Assembly: GCA_002633005.1 (NCBI GenBank)
Contig: NMRA01000160.1
Location: 593,333 to 657,332, forward strand
DNA: 64,000 nt
Direction: 5' to 3'
DNA from: Phoronis australis
Lineage: Eukaryota; Phoronida; Phoronidae
The notes beneath the pieces are model-generated. The model had not been told where the DNA came from. It saw only the letters and a program-made list of their open reading frames with translations, and did not search any database. Both the position numbers and the translations under genes were made by a program. Below are positions 52,880 through 64,000 of this stretch, one piece after another. The number at the start of each line of letters is the position of its first letter. The first letter of the stretch is position 1.

Positions 52880-53491
52880 AGATTGGACTCAACCATGCCT
52901 TCAGTGACCAGTTCTGGACCCAGCGTCATAATTCAAAGGACTTTTTCCTGTTTTGGGAACCTATCATTGAAATCTGCGAACTAAAACGAACCAATCTTTC
53001 CCTGCACCGTGGAGTGAATTTTTGAAAAGTCGAACTTATTACCAGGTGTAATGTTCGGTATAACATAACAATCCGCAATTCTTCAAATCCGTGTCGTTCA
53101 CGAATCTGATACCGACTGCCGGAAAGTCAATAGTGAGAAAGTCAATACTGTTTTATTGTAGGATTACATCAGCCATGTAATTCATGGGAAGTGGATATGT
53201 TTGGGGTTTCGATTGTATGCCGAGCACTTGTTCGGTCTGCCACATACCGTTACCATTTTTTGACCCAAAACGTTATGGAGAGACTTTAAAAAACTTCCAC
53301 GAAATTTCGGAATGGACAAAGGAACAATCGATTACACTGTGGGAAAGATACCATGTTTTGAAGTCATATAACGCAGGCTTTTAGTGCAAAACAATCGAAA
53401 AACGTCATTTGATCTTGTTAACTTGATTTACGCTCACAGTGCACGCGCTAAGTCCGTGCAAATGACGTATGTTGAAAGTTAGTAAACATTT

Positions 53492-53653
53492 TAAATCGGT
53501 AAATAAAACAACAGAAATAAAGTAAAATCAAACACGAAATTCATTTCGTGTTTGATTTTACTTTATTTCTGTTTTTGTTGATAAAGGAAGTTGTTACCTC
53601 CGAAAATTTCAAATTTCAGTTGATCCATTCTTGTTGTTTTATTTACCGATTTA
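53492..53653. mobile_element. Double foldback element, related to 16427-16580
   Basis: Outer 22-bp perfect inverted ends (53492-53513 and 53632-53653, TAAATCGGTAAATAAAACA..). Inner 30-bp perfect arms with a 2-nt centre (53511-53540 and 53543-53572). The right part and downstream GTATCCTT.GAGGATCTGGAT are shared with the 16.4-kb element. Confidence 0.8.
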
Positions 53654-53759
53654 TATTCTTCATTTCACGAAACAATAGTATCCTTGGGAGGATCTGGATC
53701 GCCTTATTTAGTTTCAGATATATTTTCTACGTTATTAAACATTTTAGACATTGAAAACA

Positions 53760-56269
53760 CGCTTTGTTACAATAGCGTGATAGAAGAAACTGTGATGAGG
53801 TCTGTATACTAAACTAATATGTATACCCAGTACTCTACGCAGTGAGCCGACTGGTTTATACTTCCATTGATAAATGTGACGTCAGAATCCAGATGTCATA
53901 AAAACGCTATATTTCCGACTTCGGCGACGTGCTGGTGGCGCTCTGCTGAAGTAGTGGCTTGCTGACAGGAAGGTCACCGGGTCAAATCATGACCAGATCT
54001 CCGTTATTTCACAAAAAAATAAAAGGAACTAAAATGGCTTTAACATAGCGCGGCCAATACGAAGGCCGGCATGTGCGGTTAATATGGAAAACTTTTGACT
54101 CCGAAATAACTTGACCATTGGTGTACTTAAAATTTTATAGTCGGTCCAGATCCTATAATAGTCTGTTTCCATTAAATCTGTATTACTGCAGTTGGACTTT
54201 TCACTTGCTGGTGGTACCAAGATCGATACTCTTTACCTAAGAATCCAACATTCCGGAAAATTACCTCTCTAAAAATGTTCGTGTTAATTACGTTCTAGAC
54301 CAAAGTGAATCTTCACCAACCACTCAGCGTTGTCAGGTTCTCGAATTTACATACGGAATCAAACCTTTCTAAAGAATTGCCTTTCTCCGACTTCCTTGAT
54401 GAAAGAACCAAGCTACAGGCCTCTATACACGACACTACCATTTTATTTTTTTTTCTCATTTCATACAGCGGGTGTCCTAAGAACGTCCCATTTAGGCGAT
54501 TTAATTGCCTAGATCCACGGAAAGTACCTACGCTAAATCTGAAAAGCACTTGGATGAAAGAAACGTTTCCGTCTAGTTGTTATACAGCGGAAACAGCATT
54601 AAACTCACATGACTTGTGTAATATTTTTCAAACTGTTTTCATTTCCACAATTCTTAACGGATTTCTCCTATATTAAAAGTCTTTTACGTGCGCGCACCCA
54701 GCTTAAAAAATGGGAGGCTCGTATATTTGAGGATATGGACCTTTTACTATAAAAAACGGGGTACATTCAGAGCTATGAGATGTGCATTTGTCTAAGTTTG
54801 GTAATTCCTGCCTTTTTAGTGGACTTTTGTGTTGTTTTTTTCTCGTTTTCGGAGTTTTTGTTTTTCTGAGGCGGACCTTTTTGCCCACTTCGCCGAACAC
54901 CCCCCTTGGGAGCGCGCATGATTTAAAAGGACATTATCGTTTTTACGGCCGAAAACTTATACTTGGGATTGATTATTTCTGGATGGGATCTATATTTTGA
55001 AGTCATTAGAAATGATCAGATCTACTAAACAATAAAAGGCACTGTTTTTGTGATTTTATTACATATCACCAATCCAAGCATTCGCTGAAGCCAATGCCAC
55101 AAAATCACCTTCCGGCTGATAACGTCATTTTAAGGCATTAGATGGAAGTTATTTTATGAAAGGTATTATGAAGGAAGTTAAAGTGCGACTTTTGTGAGGT
55201 AACCGAGACTCGGTAGCACTGAATCAACGGCCTAGAAAATTCATAAAAAATGACGAGTTTTTCAGTAATCGTGCTTAAATTTTTGTTCTTTTATTCCTGT
55301 CGGTTTAATGGTTATCACTAATATCAGGAAGAGATAACCATGCTTATCTCTTTCTGCTAATGATGTATGATGTTGTGATAGTCATTAGATCCGAAGATTT
55401 AGATAAAAGTGTGTGCAACACCGCATTGTTTTTCGAAAAAATCAGCCACTGGAGATCATCCCGAGATAAAAATTCAACTCTCGAGAAAGCTTTCACTGCC
55501 TTCAATCCCGTTAAACGGAAAAAATCTTAAACAGCCAATCGGAAATCTGTGAGAGTGTTCTGTGAAAGCACATCCCAAGTCTAACGAACTCGTCTCGCCA
55601 CTGATGAGCGGAGTTATTGCCGAAGCAGCAACGTAATTAATTACTCGGCTACTACCAGCACGAGGCACAGCGGGTGCATTCAATTTGATCTACACCTGCG
55701 AGAGATTGGCATGTAGTAAGGAGTGTACGTGATCTCACTACCTTTCACTCACAAGTGTATGATATTACTGAACGCGTCTCAGTCGATGAAAAGTATCAGG
55801 AACAATCACACTATCAAATGTGATTTTGTTCTGCAAGACTTCAAGGAAAACCCATTAAGATCAATGGGATTTCTTTGACGCGATTTCACACAGGCTTTTC
55901 CTCTGGCTGGAAGGCGTTCTCAAAACGTCTTCTGCGGCCATATTCTGGTGTTGACTAAACGCATCAGCTTTCTTCGCAGGCGTGAAGACAGAAATGGGCG
56001 ACTTTGCCCAAAATCAGTCTTCGAATGCGCCGTTTTTTTCTCAAATTGTACAACGCGCTGCAGTGGACTCACGCGCCAGCCATTGACTCCGTAGTCTCAA
56101 ATTTGAGACTCCGAAAATACGCGAAGTACTCCAACTGCCCATATCTGTCCTACGAAAGCTCGTTATGGCGGGTTTGACGTTCTGAGAACGAGTTTGGTGT
56201 GACAGGACGACGGGACGTTTTGTAAAAAACGATGTTAGAAAACTCTTTCTATTTTGGGATAGCCGCTAG
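53760..56269. other. Intergenic, nothing recognised
   Basis: Several short open frames (for example 54305-54676) show no domain, no conserved composition and no splice context. I see no gene here. Confidence 0.4.
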
Positions 56270-56610
56270 AAAAAAAAATGAAAATCGAGTTAAGCCTCTT
56301 ACTTTCACAAAATCGGTGCCAAAATATTCCTTGCCTTGACAGGATTCCAACAAGAACATCGAAACCATCACTCAACAAAACGCCTCAGATTTAGTATTGG
56401 GGTTGGCCAACCCTAAATTGCAAATTGACTCGTAAGGTGGCGCATGAACGCATTGCCTGTGATTTGAGTTGGTAACAGAAATAAATCATGTCACCCCGAA
56501 GAACTATTATGAGACCGATTTTACAAGAGTATAAGGCCGAGTTCCATTTTCGTTTAGTGAGCCCGCAAACAGAACGAAATGCAACTTCACCGTTTAGTTT
56601 TTTTTTTTTG
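56270..56610. repeat. Degraded dispersed repeat (as 6930 and 51.4 kb)
   Basis: AAAATCGGTGCCAAAATATTCC, CGCATTGCCTGTGATTTGAG.TTGGTAA, TATGAGACCGATTTTA and GTTCCATTTTCGTTTAGTGAGCC parallel sequences near 6530-7180 and 51420-51660. Confidence 0.4.
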
Positions 56611-58749
56611 GTACACTACAGACGATTTCATTGCAATCATAAAAGCGCAACTTAATGGGGACAAGTCTAACCAAAATCCCCGGGGTATAACGTCGGCCCG
56701 ATTGCCGCAAAACTGATTCGTACGCCGGTTTCACGGTATCATGTCGCCTGGTCATTCGCTGAGGACTTTAGAGAAACAGAACAAATGGTAATAAATGGTG
56801 TAATTGTGCGCAAGCATGACCCATGCGCGCGCGTACGAGTGCTCCTGTGAACTTTGGCCAATATGTTGATATCTTTAAGAATTACATTTTATGAGCAATT
56901 GAATATAGCAGTAAAATGAAAGTCTTTGAAGCATCAAAAATGACAATAATTGTTTCTTTGGAGAAGTGTGTGTTCAACTATGGGCCGAATGTACCCTTGA
57001 TAAAAGAAGCAAACTCAGCTAGCCCCTGCCAACCCAGAAATATCGCGTGGCATCTCTTTCTATGGTTCAGGGGCATAAATTGGTCGTTTTGAAGCACGTT
57101 CCTCTACCTTACATTATTACACAGGTATTTTCTATAACACTGACGTAAGGCGTCTTGCAAGAAATAAAAATATACGCGAGAAATTTGCTACCACAAGAGA
57201 AATCTTTACGTCTGCTACCTAACATGGCGTGCACTGTAAATTCAAATTAACTGCGAACATTACGTGATTTTCGACAATGTATCATGCATTTTGTGGTAGA
57301 TGTGGCCAATTCCCGATAATGACGCGAAACCGAACTCTTGGCCCCGGACCCTGCAGGTCTCCCATCACACTAGTACTTGCACCATTTAGCGGCACTGCAT
57401 TGTTGTTTAGGACACGTTTTATCCCGGGGTCGGTCAATTTTACGCAAACGGGAAAGCGCGCGTTCCGCAAACATGTAGAACCCGGTATTTGTAGTTTGGA
57501 CACAACATCTCTTTTTCAAGAATGAATGGCGCATTCGTGCAAGCTGAATCTACCAATTCCCGGCCGCTCTTATTGTCACCTCACTGAATGCAATGGTCAT
57601 ATAAGTTGCTGACATCAGTCTGAAGACAATTCCGTAACAGAGTCCTTTTGATGAACGCATGCCACTTTTTGGCTAACACAGCACCTCTGGGTATCTTGAC
57701 AACGGAAATGCACGGATTGTAGCGACTGTTACCGTAGCCGCCAGACAAAAATCGACTAATCGAAATTCTCTGTTTGCTGTCAGTTAGTGGCGCGAATCTA
57801 CTAAGTAAAATGTCTATTTGTAGAACGCGTTGATGGTGAGCTGCCGTTTTGGTCTGAGGTTTGCCTATCATTGATGTATGTGACTTCTTAAATCATATTT
57901 ACGGATGTTTAACCGTGGGTCTATCCATAGAAATTACTGTTGATTCGAAAGTCACGTACGATCGATAGACAAACGGCCTAACACCAATAAAACGAGACAC
58001 CTCATCAGTACCGGCCTTCTAAGAATAGACAGCGTAGTCAGATTTACGCTACCCAACGTCATCGAGTGTAGTCGATGCGGAGACGCACGTCGGGACGATC
58101 ACGTTGTTCGTGTCATTTATCAGTATGGGGTCAGTGGCTGCGACAACAGACGCTACAACCTGCACATTCTTTGTGATTTACCGTAGTAAAAACCCAGTGT
58201 GAGCCGTGCAAGATATTATCTTCAACTTATTAGTCTGTCTCTGATGTAAGTAGCTCGATTGTTTAGTGTGGCGTCATTTCGACGTTTTCGACCCAGTCAA
58301 ATAAAATTTAAAAAAAAACGATATTAAAAACAATAACGATACGCCTAATTAGGTCAGATTTACGTAGCCCTTTAAATTACATAAGCTTTTCGAAAATTTG
58401 AGCTACAGACATGGTCAGCAGTAACCTTCTCAGTCAACTCAACTGCGTGGAGCGGTTCATTGGGTAGGCTTCACCTGAAGTCGTTTGTTGGCGCACACGG
58501 GTTAATCTAAACACATAGTTTTGTAAATGTTTCAAGTCCTAGAATGACCCCGTAGCTACCTGAGCAGAAAAAAAATATATAATTGACTGTCCATGTGATA
58601 TGACTGCATTTCTATGCTTATTTGCGGCTTCAAATCACGTCCTGTGTGTCAGGCATGTCATGCACATCCGGCGTAATTATAAAGCGAGGACTGAGTTGGT
58701 AGCTATGCATGTATTACAAGCTTTATAAACGATTTAGGGCCAAGTAGGG
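56611..58749. other. Intergenic, nothing recognised
   Basis: No exon or repeat could be supported. The 82-codon frame at 57277-57525 has a mirror frame on the other strand and no motif. Confidence 0.4.
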
Positions 58750-59010
58750 CAATAAAAATGTTCCTATTAAGCTAACTTCGGAACATATCTCAGACTATAA
58801 AAGGCCGATCCACATTCGGAACTTTCAGATACTGTGCCGTACTTGTTCTCAGTCCAAAACGTTGTATAGTAACAGCTTTTACAATAATCCACGTTTACAC
58901 CAGGGGCTATTAAAATACGACTTATGGTTCATGTGAACAAGCCAAAGTCGCATGAACTGAAAACTAAATGATAGTTAAGAAAACTGTATCGGCTTTTTTG
59001 AGATTCAAGT
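58750..59010 (+). repeat. Dispersed repeat R2, copy 4
   Basis: AACATATCTCAGACTATAAA, GGAACTTTCAGATACTGTGC and AGAAAACTGTATCGG follow the R2 order. Confidence 0.5.
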
Positions 59011-59509
59011 CATGAGTTTGAATGAGATTCGGTCCTTGTCGACACGTTGTTTCAAGTTGCTATGAACGTAGGCCTATTTTGTTAGCTAAATTTTACTTAA
59101 AGATCGGGTAACCAGACCCAATTAATGACAGAGTGGTACAAACTACAAAAATATAATACTACAGGTTTTCTAATTTCAGAAAATATTTTTACGAGTCGAC
59201 ATCTACTGTATAGTTTTGCTTTTATGACAAGTTTGTCCACTCATGATAAGGTACCGCAGTAACAGTCACCTAAAGTTTCGGGCCTATTCCTGTCGAGACT
59301 CCACGATGCCTCTATTTGGTGGGCCAATATTGTCTTCATTATCTTAAAATCACGGAAAGTTCCTCTCAGCACCCAAAATTCGCCTCCAATGATCAAAAAA
59401 AAAAAAAAATACCCGCAAATTCAGTCCCTCGGAAAATCACATATCTAGTGAACCCTGATGAGATGCCAATGTAACTTTCACGTACTAAACTTGATGTGGT
59501 GTTCTCCAA

Positions 59510-59690
59510 CGTAATTATAGGAATTGTTTTTTAAAATGGTCCAACTTTGCAGGAGGGTCTATCAGAAACAGAGCATTTTTGATTCTATGGAAAATTCTAA
59601 GATTGCATGAAACGAAAACAAATTATTTACAAAACTGTAACAGTGTTTTTGAAAATTCATGTTGAACATTTATATCAAACCTTATTGATG
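59510..59690 (+). repeat. Dispersed repeat R2, copy 5
   Basis: GGAGGGTCTATCAGAAACAG, GGAAAATTCTAAGATTGCATGAAACG and ACAAAACTGTAACAGTG match the right part of R2. Confidence 0.5.
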
Positions 59691-59921
59691 TCACTGCTTT
59701 GTTATAAATTTTAATTTCTTGAGAAATTAATGACCAAATTTAATTCCACATGTTTGCCATAGTGTGTCTTAAAGTGATTTTTTAGCACAAGTAATTAATT
59801 AAGGTTTTGGAGAATTTCGTCAGTGAACAGAACAATAGAGGGAGGATTTTGCCTGCAATTGTTATGTTATGACTGATGAGCACAAAAGCCAATAGACAGA
59901 ACAACAGTGTTAAACAAAAAC

Positions 59922-59927
59922 TTTATT
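59922..59927 (-). terminator. Possible minus-strand poly(A) signal
   Basis: AATAAA on the minus strand in an A-poor setting, followed by T-rich sequence. It could end a minus-strand transcript coming from beyond 60 kb, but no exon was found to support one. Confidence 0.2.
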
Positions 59928-59999
59928 GCATTTAGCATAACCACTCTGGAGGCAATACAACTAGTAGTTTGACCTACATTCAGTTGGCAGTGAATGGAT

Positions 60000-62900
60000 G
60001 GCTTTGTTGGTCTTTATGCCTCAACCCTGCTCAAATGTTCCCAGTAGGCAGCGAATTGATTTTCCATTAAAATTCATAAACTCATGCTTTTAGCGCATAC
60101 GTCAGATCCTATAGGTCGCCCACACACTCATGTGTTCTATTGATCACTGTAGGTCAGAGGCAGCTCAGCAAACCAGAGACTACAAAAAGAAAAAGAATGC
60201 AATTAGTAATAACCCTTGGTAGACAAGAAAAAACAAGATCAACAGAAAATCGTGTATCATTTTGCACTTGAAAATAAGGGAACAGGTCGACCTGCACATT
60301 TGCACAGTTTATGTACAAATATATCATTGGATAGATGAAGTTTTGCAAGTACATGCTACCTACCTACGGTAAAACCTCTTCACTTTCTGGCAAACATAAT
60401 TGCCAAAATTGACCGTTTCCATTTTTCAGAAAGGCTTCTAGGGTCGTTGCGAATGCCCTCAATTTTTCAAAATGTTTTCTGCAGGTAGCTACAAAATGAT
60501 ACAAAACTTAGATAGGGAAACTAGCCACTGGTACTGACACATCAGTGTGAAAAATGAGAAATTAATGACACTTGACCTGTCCCCCAATGTTGTGTGAGAT
60601 TTAACTGAATCAGCAGGAGCAGAAGAACCACAAGAAGTAGGGTTTATTTATTACATTCATTGTTCACTGTACAACACGATAAGAATTGCAATAATGATTT
60701 GTATCCAGCTCGAATTGGGTTTATTTGTCAATTCAAAATGAAACAATAACAAATCACATATAACTACAACTACGCTTACACCGACTTCAAAAATTTGGGA
60801 TATTGTCTAAGAAAATAATGAAGTGATAATTGTAATCCTCACTCTGTTAAAGTCTGGAAAGTAAGATACTTGGAGAGGTGTATTAAAAAAAATAAAATTA
60901 TTCTAAGTGACCGAGATGATGAAGATGTTTGCATGTATACTTTGCAAAATGTATGTAATTTATTTAAAACTCCATTGCATGACATGTTGCGCACTTAATA
61001 TTCAATCCGTTGGGTATGTGCCCATAAGCTGTGCTAATTCTCAAACAACCATCCCATTGTTCTATGATGGATAAATAATTTAAAAAAAGAAGTTTTCCAG
61101 AAGTGATGCGTGTGAACAGTATTCATAATGCAAATGAAGTTTTCACATAGGCATGAAAGCTTCTCCCAACAAAAATGCATTCAGGAACCCACAAAAGTGA
61201 CGCATGTTGTGGTAGCCCATGAAACTGATTTACATGGCAGTAGCCCTAAATGCCTTGGAACATTCAACGGTGGCTTCAAAGTGAACAAAACATTCAGAGA
61301 CAACATTGATCACTTTACAAGTATCATCAGTAGAACACACAACACACAGCTGGGAAGATAGTGTTTTATTGTTAGCATAATTTACAACAACAAAATCACT
61401 AGTCTTCCACACTGGGTGTAATAGATCTCTTAACGAATTAAGCAGCGATTCGAAATGAGAAATAGCCTACTATTCATGCTGACAAGCATACACTACAAAA
61501 CTCAACGTATTTTACATGTATTTTGACCTATCATTAGAGGCGAGGGAGCATTAACTTATGCACAACAGGCCAAATACGATTCATTAAACAGTGATCTCCT
61601 AAACTGCTCATGCCTATGTGCACTGGACTACCTTACATAAAATTTTCAGTCACTTGTTATACTGCACTTGCTATTTGATATTGTGATGATACTGACAAGC
61701 TATAGGCCAAGATAACCAAACTCTTAAGGGCTTTGTGTAGGTTCCTATCAACAAGTCGGTGTACTGTTAACCGAATGTCTTCAAAACTATAGACTGTAGA
61801 AAGTGTGAAGAATTCGATTCTCAAATTATTACTAAGCTGTCAATAACTGGGTCAGGTGATCATAAAATTACCAAAAAGGAACATATGTAGGAAGCAAAAA
61901 CAAAGATATCAACAATACGAGCAAATTTCGTTTTGTACAAATGTTCAAGGAAATCTCAAAAATGATGTTACAGTTCCCAAATTCTCATTTTGTCTTTGTT
62001 TTATGCAACTTACTTGATTTTTTCACAAAAATTGTGGAAGTTCCATTTTTGATAGACCCTCACACAAAATGGAACATTTTAAAAAGAATTCCTTACAGCA
62101 TGGAGAACAGTGCACATGCCATACTATCTGAAAGTTTCATGTGAATCCGATCAGCCATTTCGGAAATATTACGTTCTCAAATTGACCAAATTTGGACATT
62201 TTTAGGGTCCTACAAAACCTTAGTGCTGCTGCGCTAGTGTGTCATATTTTTTCATGGTTGCCATGCATTACATGCTATCACGGCATTTTTACATGTTTGG
62301 CACGGCGGTAGTATGGCAATTTTTTACGCACTCTTTTCATGGATTACGCATTTTTTCCACGTTGTACATGCCCAAAAGCGTTAAACTGGTGTTTATTTCT
62401 CACCCACGTACAGTAGCTGCTGCTGGTGATGACTATGATGGATGTTGACGAGCATGATGACGGTTGACGATCAAATCACCACCTTAACCTTTGACGTCTG
62501 TTAAGCACGGTATGCCTCTGGTACCAGACTGTTAAGATCACTGATCCATCACCTTGGCCTCACACCCGACCCACACATATCAATCTGAAATACGCACACA
62601 ATACAATAAACTTACACGAACGTGAAAAGCGAAGAGATTTTTTCTTTCACAAATCAAAGTAACATTGTTAAGTTACCAAGCCCTGTGTATACAATGTGCA
62701 ATTCAATTCGAGAAAGCTAGTTTTACTTTGTTTCTGATGGCACCTATATCCCATACCACATACAACACACACTGAAACAGCACGACTGATGATTCTTCTA
62801 CCAACTATCAACTGAACAATACTGTAGTGCCCTTACAACACCACAGGTGTCACCCCGAGTGGCAACATAACAAAAAACCCAAACATTCATTACTGACTGG

Positions 62901-64000
62901 TGGACTGGACAAATGAAGATTTGCTTCTCTTCAGAACAACAACTGAAAGCATTACAAAAAAAGAAAACCTCAGTTGACGAAGAACTTCTCAGAGGCCAGT
63001 CAGTTACAGAAGCATCAAACCTCAGTGAAGTGTATGAACTCGCTATAAGTGTATTGTTGAACATAACAGATTTAAAAAAATCAAACCAGAGCTACAGTTA
63101 ATATATACAGAATTTGACATTTTCAATCCTTGAAGTCTTTTGATACGTATTCGACTTCACTTGACAGTAATTCTTCAGTTGTCAGTTTACACAAAAAAAT
63201 AATTGCCATGGATATTTTCATAGGCTGATTACAATGAAAAAGGGGAACATGAACTTAGAGCGCCTTCAGCCAAAAACCAGCTATCAGTTTAGGCCACGTA
63301 CAGTCATAAAATCGGCCTCATCTTGGGATGAACTAACGAGTCCTGATGGCTGTTTAACACCAGGTCCATTTAGTAGTTTGTCACAGTGGGTTAGCATGAC
63401 AAGAGTATGGCCCACTAGGGAATTCCAGGTGGTTCATTGTGGCCACTATAAATTCAAACAAATTGTAATACCCTGATGGGTGGTGTTGCTTCAGAAAACA
63501 ATACCAAATATGCCTGCAAAGAAAGCTGATGTTTTTCCAACACCAAAACATGGTTGGCTGGGGTTTCAGAAATGAACGTGTGCTACTTTATTAAAGCTGT
63601 TCAATGAAAACTATGTTAACGAGAAATAATTTTTTTCTAAATATTATTCATCGTTGATAACGTTGTATAAAACACTACACTTCAACCCTATTGGGTGAGA
63701 ATTTGGTGAAGAATTACAACAGTGGACCTCTTGACCGCTGAAGGTGGTGACCAACAAAATGGAATTGTCAAAATAGACAAAATTCAACACTCCCATAATA
63801 AAGCATTAGTTGCATTTTTACAAGAAAAGAGCAGTTCACCAGTTAATGTAACAAAGGGTACAGTATCAATACAGGGTAAGAATTAAGCACAAAGAGCAAA
63901 GTGACCAATGAGGTGGTAGCTTAACTCCTAATTATGGGTACTGTGAATAATTTTTACTGGTTGAATTTGAATAACTGCAAACATTTTCATGACCCTCGTC
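60000..64000. other. Right-hand end, no gene recognised
   Basis: Apart from the inverse R2 copy, only short open frames are present. One (62913-63101, plus) encodes a helical, Lys/Glu-rich segment (QQLKALQKKKTSVDEELL) that could be an exon fragment, but no splice sites or homology support it. Confidence 0.35.
62020..62225 (-). repeat. Dispersed repeat R2, copy 6 (inverse)
   Basis: Read on the minus strand: GTAGGACCCTAAAAATGTCCA, ATTTCCGAAATGGCTGATCGG, GAAACTTTCAGATAGTATGG and GTGAGGGTCTATCAAAAATGG. This is the clearest full R2 unit. Confidence 0.6.

Noticed and set aside
54305-54676. 123-codon plus-strand frame
   Set aside because: No domain, no flanking splice signals that join it to another exon, and overlapping frames on both strands.

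Overview
The window is animal nuclear DNA. Genes are split into short exons with GT..AG introns, most of the sequence is AT-rich non-coding DNA full of degraded repeats, and four conserved metazoan genes can be assembled exon by exon. There are single N calls and two N runs, as in a draft scaffold. The proteins are clearly but distantly related to vertebrate ones, and one gene appears to represent the whole vertebrate SHB/SHD/SHE/SHF family. I therefore read it as an invertebrate animal, most likely a deuterostome such as a hemichordate or cephalochordate. The species cannot be fixed from sequence alone.

Layout. (1) 526-2467, minus: first three coding exons of a TEX264-like ER-phagy receptor; the rest lies beyond position 1. 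(2) 6231-8708, minus: a complete two-exon glutaredoxin-like gene of the C5orf63 family. (3) 9958-22956, plus: a complete seven-exon TM6SF gene, 376 codons with every splice phase matching, head to head with gene 2. (4) 22957-28702: the TM6SF 3' region, then repeats including a 1.25-kb tandem segmental duplication with a 43-bp minisatellite. (5) 28703-48132, minus: a complete eight-exon SHB-family SH2 adaptor, 653 codons, convergent with TM6SF. (6) 48133-64000: no recognised coding exon; a large inverted-repeat DNA element, poly-G/poly-C-edged short elements, palindromes and foldback elements.

The four genes are not an operon and share no obvious pathway: ER-phagy (TEX264), thiol-redox (glutaredoxin-like), ER/Golgi lipid handling (TM6SF) and tyrosine-kinase signalling (SHB).

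Most notable: (a) a roughly 1.5-1.8 kb Helitron-like candidate element with about 150-bp internal periodicity, present in sense orientation in introns of both large genes; (b) three cases in which a real splice junction has been locally tandem-duplicated (TM6SF exon 6 acceptor, SHB exon 3 and exon 5 donors); (c) two YVNI sites, several Y..PW motifs and a four-unit proline-rich octapeptide repeat in the SHB-like protein; (d) nearly perfect foldback palindromes at 16.4, 52.8 and 53.5 kb. All functional statements rest on family recognition by eye; no search was run.
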